NCBI GenBank assembly: GCA_004380135.1
Contig: QXCR01000120.1
Span: 62,001 to 126,000 of the forward strand
Source of the DNA: Stemphylium vesicarium
Lineage: Eukaryota > Ascomycota > Dothideomycetes > Pleosporales > Pleosporaceae
Length of the DNA stretch: 64,000 nucleotides
Direction: 5' to 3'
Within the stretch, counting starts at the first letter, position 1. The number at the start of each line of letters is the position of its first letter. The notes below the pieces were generated by a model, which was given only the letters and a program-made list of their open reading frames with translations, had not been told where the DNA came from and did not search any database. This document shows positions 12,909 to 25,458 of this stretch, piece after piece. Both the position numbers and the translations under genes were made by a program.

Positions 12909-13425
12909 GTCGTATTCATTGTCGATCTGGTGCCTCTTCGCGGTTGATTGCGTGCGCAAGGATGATGGCCGTGCATACCGCCCATCGAGTTCAGAATAAT
13001 CTTCTGGAAATCTGATGTCCAGGGTCATACCAGGACGGACATTAGCGTTCCAAACGCTTGGAAGTATGACCGCGGAGCCTCTCGTTTCCACTAAATAGCA
13101 TTCCTGATCAATCCTCATAAGCAAGCTTATGTCTTTGTCCGCATAGATATCTTTCCAAAGCATTTCAGTATCCTGCGAAACACACGAAAGTAAATAGGAA
13201 TTCTCCTCACAGAAACACAGACACTAGTTTCTCTTGTTGCCAATTCGCGCTTTCGGAGACGTGGACAGTACTTAACTCTTTTGATCTGCACATCTCGAAT
13301 GGGATAATGTAATGGTTTGATTCGTGATCCCTCAAACAAACGATTTTCACCCCGTTGCTGTCATCATCGCTTCCGGCCGCACTTCTCACACGGTCGATGG
13401 GGGATTTCATTGTCGAACAGTACAA

Positions 13426-14445
13426 TTACGTAGTGTAAAGGAGACGTTGTAGGTGGATGGGATGCGGTCGAATGCGATGCAGACAAATGCGATGCAAACG
13501 AAGGAAGAAGCCATATTGGGCGCAGGCGACATGGTAGCATATTCCGGGGAAAGCTAGTAGCAGGATTCAGGTCTGGAGGGCAAGAGTGCATGTGTGCAGC
13601 GTTGAATGAGGTAGTTGCAGTTCAGCTCTCGCTAGCGTGTCTGCGGCTGACTGAATCCCCGCCCGTGTAAGGTAGGCAAGTGCGGTGGAGATAGGTAACG
13701 GGCGTCCGTCCAGGGAGCCCGTCATTCAGCTCCCCGAAGCCCTGCCGATGGCATGTTGGTAATGCAAGCGCTTGTTACTTCCGATCACCGTTCGCATGCA
13801 GATGGTATGGGGTGTACAGCCATGGTACCATGATATAGCCCATATGTTCTTCAGGTCAATCCAGGCTGGTGCAGATGCAATGGCTGTGGTTATTCCAAGC
13901 CTCTTCGCAGCTATTACCAACATAACTCAATCGCACAAGTCAAACAATATCATGTGGAAAGTACGACCAAAAAAGGAAACTTTGGAATTCAAAGCCCAGA
14001 TCAAGGGCGTCTCGGGTGATTACAAGAGCACTACTACTATACACAGATACGACTGACTGACTGACTGACTGATTGACTTACTGACGCGAGCTTACAACAG
14101 GAACACAAGGAAACAGATGGGTGTGTGAACGGATATGCAATGATGTGCCATATCGAGCAAAGGAAAAAGAGCTGGCTAGCTAGCTATCCAAAATTGGTAT
14201 ATGGAACAAAAAGCCCGCGCGGCTAGCCGTCGGGGGCGGCGTGCGACTTGAAAGGGCTGCAGTCGTAAATTCATGAAATGGTATCGTTTTGGAAGAGATG
14301 ACGCTATGAGAGGACGCTGTCGCGATTAGAGGTTACTTGTTCGGCCGCGATGAGGCTATGGCGATGGCGGTTGAATGTATATGGTGCTGGCATATGTACA
14401 TTGTTGTGGGTTTGAAGGAGCGTCGATCTGAATGAGCGGAGGTAG
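13426..14445. other. Intergenic with simple repeats
   Basis: About 1 kb between the broken CorA-type gene and the PH-domain gene. It contains a GACT microsatellite and a short CTAG run near 14171-14187. No protein-like frame was seen. Confidence 0.5.
14051..14079. repeat. (GACT)n microsatellite
   Basis: About six uninterrupted or near-perfect GACT units, then GATT and related tetramers. Confidence 0.85.
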
Positions 14446-15722
14446 TCACTTGATGGCGAGAGCATGTTGTGGCTGTTGTTGCGGTGCTGGCGCAAGCATG
14501 GGAGTCAAGGGCTGTATGTTGGCCGTGTTGGTGGAGCCTAGCTGGGTCATGCGCTTCTGCTGCGAGTCTCTTTTTTTGATCAGCAGGCTCTTGAAGGCGC
14601 CGAGCCACTTGGCTAGCGAGTCATCGTTGGGTGCGCAGAACTTGTAGTTTTTCTCCTCGCAAATCACCTGCATGCAGTGTTGCTTGCTGCGCGAGAGCGG
14701 GTCAATGTCGACGGCGTCGATGATGTTGGCAAAGGGTATGATGTGCGTTGCGGAGTATTCCTCGTCGTTTTTGTAAAAGGCCAGACACTTTGGTCGCAAG
14801 ACGACCCAGACTTTTTTCCACTGTCGCACGCCGCCTTTGGACTTGAGGATGTATAGCCAGCCGTGGTATACGACGCGCTCCTCGTCGGGGGTGGAGCCGA
14901 TGTTGCTCTGTTGACTGGCGCTGCGCTTATCTTTTGGGGTTCGCGGGGGGAGGGAGCTGGCGGACGCTTGGTTGGTGTCGGAAAAGTCAAAGTCGGAGAT
15001 GGAGCCGTACTCGCCGCCAGAGTAGTTGAGAGCCTGCGAGGGGCGGCGTGCGCTGTGCATGTGCTCGGGCGCAATGGAACTCGAGGGTCGCGGCTCTGTC
15101 TCGGAGGAGCTGGAGACGATGTTTTCCCTTTTGGCCCTGCCAAAGCCTACAAACGTCTTATTGCCGGCGGTTGGGCTCATTACGGTCATCTCGCCCTCGT
15201 CCTCGACGCCGATGCGTGCTTCGGTTCGTATGAGGTGCACCCATTCCTGCGCCTCCTTGTCCGTTGATGCGCCGAGGTGGTAGTTGCGCGCGGGCGAGAA
15301 GATGCCAAAGACGTGGTCCATCTTCTTCTTCGAGTCTCGTTGGCGCGCGACGGCCGTGATCTCGGAGAGGTTGATCTGGTGGCGCAGCTTCGTCTCATCT
15401 TTGTCCTTGTAGATGGAGAGAAAGTTGGGGCGCAAGACAACGTAGATGGGCTTCCATGACTGCAGCGTGTTAGTCTCGTCTTTGGTCTGATGCAGCGCGT
15501 GCATGCCTTGGTCTTCCGCGTGCGCTTCACGACTGTGCCCTGCTTGATGATGCGGTCAAACTCGAAGCAGCCGTTCTGGTTGACGGGCGACATGATGTCG
15601 ACGCTGGCCGTGGCGGCCTTGGGGTTGGCGATGGTAATGGGCTCGGAGATGGTCATGGGCTTGGCGGGCGTTTGCTGGCCGTCCAGTGTCGCTGCCATGT
15701 TGGCCGTGGGTGTCACATTCAC
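14446..15722 (-). CDS. Two-PH-domain protein (Opy1-like)
   Basis: Two exons, 15722-15507 and 15459-14446, give 409 aa from the ATG at 15722 (401 from the next ATG). The 47-bp intron has a GC donor (AAG|GCATGC) and a normal acceptor (GCTGCAG) with ACTAAC branch site; removing it restores the first PH core, VVKRTRKTK|SWKPIYVVLR. PH domain 1 is at ~55-160 and ends in a Trp-containing helix (EAQEWVHLIRTEA). A Ser/Pro-rich linker of ~130 residues follows. PH domain 2 is at ~265-370 (HGWLYILKSKGGVRQWKKVW, ending LAKWLGAFKSLL). The tail is Gln/Pro-rich. Tandem PH proteins of this layout bind phosphoinositides at the plasma membrane; yeast Opy1 (PI4P 5-kinase regulation) is the nearest named comparison, by architecture only. 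Confidence 0.9.
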
Positions 15723-16488
15723 GATAGGTGGGGGTTGAGGGTTGGTGCGAGTGAATGACGATTATAGGGGCGTTGCGGTGCTCGAGCGTGCGTGTTATAT
15801 TCCCGACTGTTATGGGAGATCGACAGACGGTAGGCGAGAGGACAGGGGCAATGCATGGGGCGCGACGGCACCAGCGACGAGGGAGCAGCGCACAGGCTAT
15901 AAGCGCATCGTCACGAGTGCCAACTGAGTGATGAGGTCAAACAGAAGGACTAACAGGGCGATCAGGGCGATCAGGGCAATAGCAGCCGAGTATGAAGAAG
16001 CGGAGAGAGAGCCCCGAAGAGCCCTGAAGAGCCCTGAAGAGCCCTATCACGCGCCGTTGAGGGTTGGGGTTGGTTCGGTGCATGTTAGGCAGGGTCGAGG
16101 CCTCGCTGACGTCTTGGTGCAGCAGCTGCCGCCACCAAAAAAAGTGAGCGGCGGCCATGAGCCATAGTGACGCGGGATGAGCTACTGTTTGGCGGGGCGC
16201 CCTCTATAGTGGGACAGTTTCACACCATTCTGCCGCCAGCACTCAAAACCACACGACTGCTCTGTAGCCTCAGCATCTGAGACGTCGACGTTTGCTGCAG
16301 GCACGCCTCCCCTTCAAATTTATCCTCGCCCAGTCCATTCCACGTCTGCAGATCCGCCGTCGACCGTGAAACCGCCCCCAACGGGTCTCATCGAAACGCG
16401 AAACACGAAACACGAAACACGAAACACGAAACACGATCATCGCATTCCAGACCACCGCATTCTCTAGTAGACAGTCTTGACCGCCAAG
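15723..16488. other. Bidirectional promoter region
   Basis: It separates the PH-domain gene (-) and EFL1 (+). It contains 12-bp tandem GAAGAGCCCT repeats near 16012-16045, CAGGGCGAT repeats near 15956-15980, and the 7-bp repeat listed separately in the EFL1 leader. Confidence 0.6.
16392..16433 (+). repeat. CGAAACA heptamer, six tandem copies
   Basis: Six 7-bp units (first CGAAACG, then five CGAAACA) end about 55 bp before the EFL1 start codon, so they probably lie in its 5' untranslated leader. Confidence 0.9.
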
Positions 16489-19400
16489 ATGCCTGTCGTT
16501 CCTAGCGATCGCCTCGTGGGGCTGCAGCAGGCTGCTGACGGCATCAGGAACATTTGCATCCTGGCCCACGTTGTACGTCCACCTGCACCTGCCATTCTTC
16601 TCTGCGACGCCTGCTAAACGCGACAGGACCACGGCAAAACCTCCCTCACCGACGCCCTCATCGCCACCAATGGCATCATCTCCCCTAAACTCGCCGGCAA
16701 GATCCGATACCTCGACTCGAGGCCGGACGAGCAATTGCGCGGCATCACCATGGAATCCTCCGCCATCTCCCTGTACTTTTCTTCGCTGCGACGCTCCGCC
16801 CCCGACGCCCAGCCAGTACAAAAAGAATTCTTGATAAACTTGATAGACTCGCCCGGACACATAGACTTCAGTTACGAGGTCTCTACAGCGTCCCGTCTCT
16901 GCGATGGCGCTGTCGTGCTTGTAGACGCTGTGGAAGGCGTGTGTAGTCAGACCGTCACAGTGCTACGGCAGACGTGGATAGAGAAACTGAAGCCCCTGCT
17001 CGTGATTAACAAAATGGATAGGCTAATCACAGAACTGAAGATGAGTCCCGGTGAGGCATACACACATCTGAGCAAACTGCTCGAACAGGTAAACGCCGTC
17101 ATGGGCAGCTTCTACCAGGGCGAGCGCATGGAGGACGATCTCCGATGGCGCGAGAAGATGGAAGAGCGACTAAACGCTGCAGCTGCCGAGAAGACTGACA
17201 CGCGATCATCCTCCATCTTGGAGAATGGCGACAGCATTGACACTACCAGCACCCCCGCCGAGTACGAGGAGAAGGACGACGAGGACATTTACTTTGCGCC
17301 GGAAAAAAACAATGTCATATTTGGCAGCGCCATCGATGGCTGGGCATTTACCGTGCGCCAGTTCGCAAGCCTGTACGAGAAGAAGCTAGGTATCAAGCGC
17401 TCAATTCTCGAAAAGGTACTCTGGGGCGACTACTACCTCGACCCCAAGACCAAGCGCGTGCTCAGCTCCAAGCATCTCAAGGGCCGACACCTAAAGCCCA
17501 TGTTCGTCCAGCTTGTCCTGGATAACGTGTGGGCCGTGTACGAGGCTACTACCGGAGGTAACAACGGGAAGGGGTGCGTGGATTTCCTTTCCTTATATGA
17601 TGTCTCCTGCATGTACCTTAGCAATATACTTATGCCTTCTATTACAGAGATCCCACCATGGTCGAGAAGATTACCAAGTCACTCAACCTCAATCTCCCAG
17701 CACACGTTCTGCGCTCCCGCGATCCTCGCGCTCTGTTGATGGCACTCTTCGCATCATGGCTTCCGCTGTCGACTGCCCTTCTAGTGTCCGTCACAGAGTA
17801 CCTCCCTCCGCCCTCGAAAGCGCAAGCCGAGCGCATGCCAGATATTATCGATAATTCCCCAGGTGCCGATTATGTCGCGCCGGAAGTACGTGATGCCATG
17901 ACAAACTTCAAAACATCCAGGGACAATCCTGTCGTCGCCTACGTCAGCAAGATGATATCCGTACCTTCGAGCGAACTACCACAAAACAAAAGGAGGACCG
18001 GTGCGCTTACTGCTGAGGAGGCTAGGGAGTTGGGAAGGAAGAAGAGAGCCGAGATTGCACGTCAGCAAGCAATAGCAAATGGAGAGGACGCGGATGTTGG
18101 TAGTATGACAGACGCTCTCAGCTCTTCAGCCATCGGAGAGACCGAGACCCCTGTAGAGGAGAAGCCCGAAGTCGAAGAGGAGGCCGAACACCTAATTGGT
18201 TTCTCCCGTATCTTCTCCGGAACTCTCAGCGTCGGCGATGAGGTTTATGTCCTTGGCCCAAAGTTCACACCCGCGAACCCGCATGCTGCACCGGAACCAC
18301 AAAAGGTCAAGATTACGGCGCTGTACCTGATGATGGGCCGCGGCTTGGAGCCGTTGACATCCGTACCAGCAGGCGTCGTCTTCGGTATTGGTGGGCTTGA
18401 GGGGCAGATATTGAAGTCCGGTACATTGTGTTCGCAGCTCCCTGGATCCCTCAACCTTGCTGGTATTCAAATGGGTAGTGAGCCTATCGTTCGTGTGGCG
18501 CTCGAGCCTGAGAACCCTTACGATCTCGACAAGATGATCAAGGGCTTGAAGCTTCTCGTTCAGAGCGACCCATGTGCCGAGTACGAGCAGCTGCCCAGTG
18601 GAGAACATGTCATTCTTACAGCAGGTGAATTACATCTCGAGCGTTGCTTGAAGGACCTGAAGGAGCGGTTTGCCAAGTGCGAGATTCAGGCCGGTGAGCC
18701 CATCGTACCCTACCGAGAGTCCATTGTTGCTGCGACGGAAATGAACCCTCCGAAAGACCCGAACCTACCGCGAGGTACTGTCATTGGTGAGACGGCAAGC
18801 AAACACGTCTCTGTCCGCCTTCGCGTACGGCCTCTACCATCCGCCGTCACGGAGTTCCTCGGGAAGAATGCCGGTGCTATCAAGAAGCTTTACTCAGAGC
18901 GACGAGCGGAAGAAGAAGGCGAACAAGTTCACGGGGCTGAGGACGACGGCATCCAAGAGGCTGAAAAGCGTGTGATGGGTCAAAGTCTTGGTTTCGAAGA
19001 GTTCAAGAAGCAGCTTAAGGAGGCTTTCGCCGAAGCCAAGGGACAGAAGGAGATCTGGACAGACGTCATTGAGAAGATCACCGCATTTGGACCAAGAAGA
19101 ATTGGCCCGAACATCCTCGTAGACGCGACGAAGGATGGCATTTGCGGAAAAGCGTGAGTTCACTTCTACCGCTCTAGTCTCTTATGATACTAATAACTCA
19201 GACTCCGCGAATCGTCCTCCCCCGATCCCGACACAGAAGCCACGTCCGACCGCACGATATCCGCACGAACCTTTTCCTCGACCATCGCCTATGCCTTCCA
19301 GCTCGCGACCGCCCAAGGCCCTTGCTGCGCCGAGCCCGTCCAAGGCATCGCCGTCTTCCTCGAAGACGTCAGTCTCGCCATCCCCGACGACGAGAGCGCC

Positions 19401-19928
19401 CAAGACCGCGGCCGCCTCACGGGAGAAGTCATCAAAGCCGTGCGCTCCGCCATCCACCAAGGCTTCCTCGACTGGTCCCCGCGCATGCTCCTCGCCATGT
19501 ACAGCTGCGAAATCCAAGCTTCAACCGACGTCCTCGGCCGCGTCTATGCCGTGCTAACCCGCCGCCGCGGCACCATTCTCAGCGAAACACTGTCATCTAC
19601 TTCCTCAGCATCTACTACTGGCTCCCAAACCTTCACCATTAGTGCGCTGCTGCCTGTTGCAGAGTCCTTTGGCTTCAGCGACGAGATCAGGAAGCGCAGT
19701 TCCGGGTCCGCGTCGCCGCAGTTGCGCTTCGCTGGGTTCGAGATGCTGGATGAAGATCCGTTCTGGGTTCCGTTTACCGAAGATCAGCTGGAGGATCTGG
19801 GTGAGTTGGCAGACAAGGAGAACGTGGCGAAGAGATATGTGGATAAGGTGCGCAGGAGGAAGGGACTGAGAATTGCCGGCGAGAAGGTTGTTGTTGATGC
19901 GGAGAAGCAAAAGACGTTGAAGAGGTAG
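16489..19928 (+). CDS. EFL1: Ribosome assembly GTPase EFL1/Ria1
   Basis: Four exons, 16489-16572, 16627-17573, 17648-19153 and 19202-19928, give 1087 aa, close to the family's usual length. It is an EF-2-like GTPase that, with the SBDS/Sdo1 protein, releases the anti-association factor eIF6/Tif6 from late cytoplasmic 60S subunits. The G1 loop is AHVDHGKT, split by intron 1 after AHV. G3 is DSPGH (102-106) and G4 NKMD (156-159). A charged insertion sits within the G domain at ~200-260, and a second, EFL1-type insertion follows VVAYVSKM (~430-530). Domain II is around GFSRIFSGTLSVGDEVYVLG. Domain III/IV has GELHLERCLKDL. Domain V ends near DPFWVPFTEDQLEDLGE. The insertions and the C-terminus distinguish it from EF-2, which would also have a diphthamide loop. 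Introns are 54, 74 and 48 bp. Confidence 0.96.
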
Positions 19929-20059
19929 CGAGATTGGGACTAGCAAGGTGCAGGGAGATATCGAGAATGAGTAAATGAAGAGACCATGGGGACGTGACGT
20001 GTGAGACGCCCGGGCGCTAGAGATGAGAGGAGTCACGTGCAATCTTGCGCTCGTCTGGT

Positions 20060-20067
20060 TATAAAAG
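20060..20067 (+). promoter_or_regulatory. TATA-box-like TATAAAAG
   Basis: It follows a CACGTG word by ~20 bp and is followed by a CT-rich stretch, as at fungal transcription starts. No protein-coding gene follows. Confidence 0.35.
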
Positions 20068-23000
20068 CACCTCCCGCCCACCTCTTCTCCTATTTCTTTC
20101 CTTCATTCATTTACTTCTAAAATCCAGCATCTCATCAAAAGCCTGAATTCCATCACTGCATGTCTTTTGGCCTTTTCTTTCCTGTCATTGTTCACAAAAT
20201 TATTATGGTTCCATGACATGTCTTTTCCTCCTTTGCTTCCTCGTCTCCTAGCAAACGAGATTGCGAAGGAGAGAAAAAAGAATATATGAAGCCAAGTGTC
20301 ATGGAGTTTAGCCCGCTTTTTCTGTTCTTAACGACTAAAACCCTGATTGACTTTGTGGATGTTCCTCCTGCTTCTCTGGGACTGGGAAAAAGTCTAAATT
20401 CGAGATTGCACAGGTCATGTCCTGTTTTCCTGGTTCAAGAGGATTACAGAAGACGGCCATGTTCTTCTTTTTTCCTCGTGTCCTCCTAAAGTTGTTTCAC
20501 GATTCTACATGGACGGCTGAGATGTCGAAACACAAGAAGCCGAACAATGTGGGCGTTCAGGACCTTTGTTGAATCATCCGAAAACATAACCTCTCTGTTT
20601 TTCTTCTTGTTAAAGATGAGCGACTCCTCGACCTATGGGGTCTGCTCTTCCTTCTCCGTCTCCAAAAATGTCATCATCTTTTCGCATGAGATTTCCGAGA
20701 CCTTGAAATACAACAGCGCTAGCAGTATGGGCGTCGGTTTCTCCGGTTAAAAAGAGATTGTTTTCAAGAACATGTCTCATTTCTCTTAAATGACATACCT
20801 ATTCCGCTATGGCTCTGCTCTCTCTTGCTTCTGCCTCTTCTTAAAAACCCGGTTCTCCCCTATGATGAGAAGCTCCGGCGTCTCAAATCAAAGAACACGA
20901 GATGTATGCGCGTCGGGCTCCCTGTCTAGACATTTAAAACCGCCCCGCTCTTCTTCCTTCCAAAAATTCACGGAAGGCATGGCGATGGCTTTGCCTTCCT
21001 CTCTCTTAAAAAACATCGATCCCTGGGACTATGGTTCTGTCGCGTTGTCTGCCCGAAAAGATGCTGTCACTTAAAAGCTAAAATGTGATTTTGCATTAGT
21101 TCCCTGCGGCCGGAGCAAAAGGGCAGCATGAAAAAAGCTACCCGAGGAATGCATGCTTTCGCGGGACCTCCAAAGTAATCAACAACTCGACTGATGTGAA
21201 CTTTGCCGTCTCCCGCTCACGAAAAGTACTGTCACGGACACCTCATGGGCGGGTGCTGGGGTCGGGGCTGGGTTATAGAAACCCACCACCTCACTTTCTT
21301 CTCTTCTCCTTCTCATTCTCATCTGCGAAATTCATCCCTCGATCTAAAACAGCGTGTCAGTGGCACTGGGATAGAATATGTGGTGAATCGTGTTGTATAT
21401 TGTGCTACGGTAACTAAGATCTATATCTCTGCCGGCTAGCGCTGTGGGCGCTAAGCCTTGTACGTACTAGCCTGTGAGTGAGTGAGTGAGAGATGGAATG
21501 GAACCTGGGTCATATACCCTAAGGCCCACACTATGGCTGACACAGCGCTACTTTTTACCCATGGCTCGGTCGGCCTGTCCCGGTGTGGAGACCTAAAAAT
21601 GGCGGTACCAAATGCAATGGTCTGCACGGTCGGCCTTCTTATCTTTTTCAAATCAAAGATGCATTGTCTACCCAAAACTACTCCGCGAAGAAGTGAAGGC
21701 TGTCGGCCTCTGTCGGTTTCGATATTTAAAAACATGAATTTTTGGCAGTCATGGCCGGCTCGGCCCTTCCTTTCTTCTCCTCCTCATCTAAAATCTGGAC
21801 GGTCTACCTAAAACAGCGCTGAAAAGCGGCCATGTCCCTGTCGGCGTATTCCGCATCCAGCTTCGCAGAGGAGAACCTACCACCTCGACCATATGGTCTG
21901 CTCGGCTGACCCACTCTTCTCTTCCCTTATTTACCCACAGCTTTTACATTTTCCTAAAAGCCTTAAGGAACTGAAAATGGCACTGCTAGTCTCTGCCGGC
22001 CTGGAGGTCTAAAACGCAGCCTCATCGATGTCAATGGTCTGCGCGGTTTCTCTTCCCCACCTAAAATCCCGGCGAAACCAAAACCCCACAGTATTCCTTC
22101 CATGTTGCCGCCCTCCCGTGAGAAAACGGAGAAAGGCTTAAAGAGCGTTCGACATAATATGGTGTGAGATGTTGGAAATAGAGATGTGATGGATGCTAAG
22201 GAGGCAACCTAATCTTAACTATAGTACTAAGGAGGATGGAAAAGGCTCTTCGCGAACCTAGAAACTCTAACCTCCGTACCCTCCCGAAAGACGATAAATC
22301 AAAATCGAAATGCAGCTTGCCCATGTTGGCCTACCGCTGTTGGACAGAAATCACATCAAGAGCGCTGCATGTTTGGTGTCTAAAGACCTCTTTTCGCTAC
22401 TTGCTCTCCCTTGCCTCTACAACCACATCCTTCTTATTGTCGAAAAGAAAAGCATCGGTTTGTGGATTATGGCCTGCGGTCTCCTTTTTCTAGAACAACA
22501 CTAAAAGGATTCGACGGCTATTTCCGCTCCTCTTTCCTCTAAAAACACCTTTTGCATGGAGCATGGCGTAGGTTCCTCCTTCCTGTGTGCCTTCTGCTAT
22601 TTCAAAAAAAAAGCTAGACATGCACATGATATGGATTCCATGCGTCGGTCTGGCGAACTCGGATTATTGAAATGAGATCTTCGAAAAATAGATTTCCAAG
22701 GGCCGATGTTCCGGCGCTGAGATGGAGACTTCAAAAATCACAATCCAAAACCTGATGACGGCGGTAAAATGTTTGGCTCAGCTGCGGCTTGGAAAAAAGG
22801 TCGTGTACGAAAACATGCGGACTCATGCTCTATGCATCTCTGAAGTTGTTGTCCTGGGCGTATACCGTGGGTCTCTGGGTGCGCTAGCGCGTCAGAGAGA
22901 GACATAAAAGCTTCCCTTCCTACGCGGTCTCTTCTTCACTACTAAAAGATTCCTTCTTTGAACAAAAATATGAACGAGTTTGACCGATATCCTTTGCTTT

Positions 23001-23642
23001 TCTCTGTTTTTTTAAATCACTAGAGTTGAAGTAGATGTCTGGGACTGTGTCTTCTCGGTTGCTACTCAAAATTCTCTCCCAGCTGGACTATGATCCCTGT
23101 CATGTCCCAGGCTTTGAATGGACCAAAATCAAGAAAAACACTCGCAATGTCTGTGAGTCTGGCGACTGAGCCACGTCGGATTGAAAACAAACACTCTTTG
23201 CGAAAACCATATGTGCTTAGCGTGTGAGCGTGGTATAAGTTTCTACTCCGAGGTCATAGTCATTTCCTCTTTACCTATATCACTTCTGAAAATTCTTTGC
23301 TCGAAATGATAGGGCAAAAAGGCTATGCCCTTCTCTCTTTGCTACTCTCTCATATAACGACGTACAGTCTCTATGTCGTAGTGGCCTCATGATCAGACCA
23401 TTAAAAGATACGGCATCATTCTTTCATATGCGATGTGAACTTTCCACGCCGGCGTAATCCCAGCAGCCCTTCCTTGCAAAAATATGAATCGTGTATCTTC
23501 AAGTGCGCAATTTGTTCCTGCAGTCGCCCCGTCTCAAACAGTTGATGGATCTCTCGATGGAGCTATGCCTCCTTCCACGCTATCTTAAACTTTGCTGCCC
23601 TGCCCGAGGCGTAAGCAGCTGAGCGACTTTGACCTTGGGGCA

Positions 23643-23652
23643 TATATAAAAG
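23643..23652 (+). promoter_or_regulatory. TATA-box-like TATATAAAAG
   Basis: It is followed immediately by a CT-rich tract (TCTTCTCTTCGCGCTTCTAC). No recognisable reading frame lies downstream. Confidence 0.35.
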
Positions 23653-24846
23653 TCTTCTCTTCGCGCTTCTACACTCTTCTGATCACTGAAGAACCAAGTT
23701 TTAATTGCGGATTTCTAAAACAGGGAACGAAGCCATGAATGTGGCGTATTCCTCCGGTCTAAAACTCGATGAGCGTCCGGACATGCCTCTTTTCTCTTTG
23801 GTTCCTTCGCTTCCTCAAAACTGTCGTCTCCTTTGCAGTAAACAGCCAAAATCTACTAAGTGACAGTTCTATGTCGCGTCTTGGTCTTTCCAAAACGCTC
23901 ACCAACAAAAACCATGCTCTGCGTCGGCGCTCGTTCGCGATTCTACGAAAATACCATTTGATTATACTCCCTTCTCCTCGGCACAAAACCGAAAAAAGAC
24001 TTCACTTTGTGGGTGTAGAAATAAGCCGAAACCACCACACACAATAATACATGGCTGTGGCTCTGTTCGAGATACAAATTTCTACTTTCTCTTCCAATAA
24101 CTCTACATTTTCTCAACATCAAATATTCCTATATGTTGTGCAAACATACAGCCGTAGAGATACGATGTCCCCTCTCTCTGTTCGTCCTAAAACCCTCTAT
24201 GAATAGATAAATGTCCGAATCTCTTCCTCCCTTGCTTTCTTAGCAAAAAGATGCATGGTTATTTCAAATTCTCAAAATCCATCTTTTAGATTTGATGCTT
24301 TCTCGCGGAGTTCGAAAAGAAGGACGGTATTTCAGCTTATATGGACCTCCGTCTGGGAGCCTTCTTATAAAATATTCCTCGCACCCTATTCTCCCCATCC
24401 CAGAAATTCTACTTCCTTGCTTGCCGACGAAAATCAACAAAAACCTTCGTGTTCATCAACGATGTGCTTTTGTCTCTTTCCAAAAAATCAACTTCGCCCT
24501 CTCATTTTTCCCGTTTTTGCTCTCAATCCACTCAATCTCTAATGTACGCGCTGAATATAGAGTCACGAGATGCGCTCATCTACAAGGCGTTCCAAAAACT
24601 CATCATCTTTAAGTATGTGGCTCTTCTCGCGAGCACTGCTCGGAAAAGACGTGGCTGCAACTTTTTCGGCTCTTTCCAAAACTTGAAACTGCACGACATA
24701 TGCCGCTGCTCCTGAGCTGGTCAAAAGAATATCTGCTGGAGAACTCATGGTGCTGGCTCGGCTTTCGAGAAAAAAGAGAATGCTGGAAAACATGACGCGC
24801 GGTTATTACTCGCGTCTTGTCACGTGACGGCTCTCTGCTCTAAGGA

Positions 24847-24854
24847 TATATAAA
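24847..24854 (+). promoter_or_regulatory. TATA-box-like TATATAAA
   Basis: A CACGTGAC word lies ~20 bp upstream and a CT-rich stretch downstream, then an ATG at 24898 opening only 25 codons. Confidence 0.35.
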
Positions 24855-25130
24855 CCTTCAATTTCCGCGATACTTCTCTCTATCCACATCTGATTCCATG
24901 GCAACCTTTCAAAATTCGCACAAGAAAAATAGATGGCTTTCTTCCTCCTCTGCCTTCCAAAACAATTTAGAGATCACCTGATGTCGCTTCTTGCGCTCCC
25001 TAGAAACGTGCAAGAGTGGGTAAATGTCTTCCCAAAAGACTCTTTCAACGCAATGAGATGCAATTCGAAAATGGCAAAGCCGCATGACCCATGGTCTGCC
25101 GGACCCGTCTCCGCACCTGCTCGGAAGTGG

Positions 25131-25137
25131 TATAAAA
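25131..25137 (+). promoter_or_regulatory. TATA-box-like TATAAAA
   Basis: It is followed by a CT-rich tract. The next open frame is under 80 codons and resembles nothing known. Confidence 0.3.
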
Positions 25138-25458
25138 ACTGAGATGCCTACTTCTTCTTTCTTACATTGGAGTCTAACTCATTCTGCTTCCATTCAAAAT
25201 CCGGGAGTGCAACAAACATGGCTCGCATCCGCCTCTACCTAAAGGAAGACTGCATCTTCTTTATGTCGACGCTGACGTTCAAACATCATTATGTGCCCTC
25301 TATGTTCCTAGGCCAACATACGAAACCCATTTGGAATTTTTACTGTAGCCACCATATGGCTCTGCATCAATATCCCGACCTTCTTCAAAACTTGTCCAGA
25401 TCCTAAGATGGCTCCGCTATCTCTACGTTCATCCTAGCGCTCGACACCTGGCGTAGGA

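Larger units (their letters stand above)
9592..13425 (-). pseudogene. Broken CorA-type channel gene with ubiquitin-like N-terminus
   Basis: Reading on the minus strand, the N-terminus (13425 or 13410) has a ubiquitin-like (ULD) region as in many fungal proteins: IIPFEMC, then LVETRGSAVILPSVW and VRPGMTLDIRF. A long middle follows. The C-terminus is CorA-like: EINEEDHGQAIMVFT leads into the first transmembrane helix with the hallmark YFGMNT, then a second helix near LFWSVAIPLTVVIMG. Several introns are credible, e.g. GTAAGT at ~10813 joining SKL to QFQVNR. The frame is nevertheless broken. There is a TAA at 12086-12084 inside a conserved block (IPRAKPYI*SKKNQLYPLRTL), a TAG at 10534-10532 (TYQN*ILSRIGMFPF), a one-base shift near 10445 before SAKKLPDRTKQS, and an unresolved frame change near 11110. 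Both stops could derive from CAA/CAG by C-to-T change. Extra introns could remove one stop, so a functional gene is not excluded. Confidence 0.62.
20280..25110 (+). repeat. Diverged interspersed motif array
   Basis: The 9-mer ATGGTCTGC occurs exactly at 21617, 21893, 22034 and 25091, each followed by a CGG-containing word. Related forms occur at 20634 (ATGGGGTCTGCTC), 20812 (ATGGCTCTGCTC), 21561 (ATGGCTCGGTCGGCC) and 21751 (ATGGCCGGCTCGGCC). CTAAAA blocks alternate with these at tens of bases (e.g. 21592, 21788, 21808, 21953, 22009, 22059). No strict period was found by eye, so this is a degenerate family rather than a clean tandem repeat. Confidence 0.5.
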
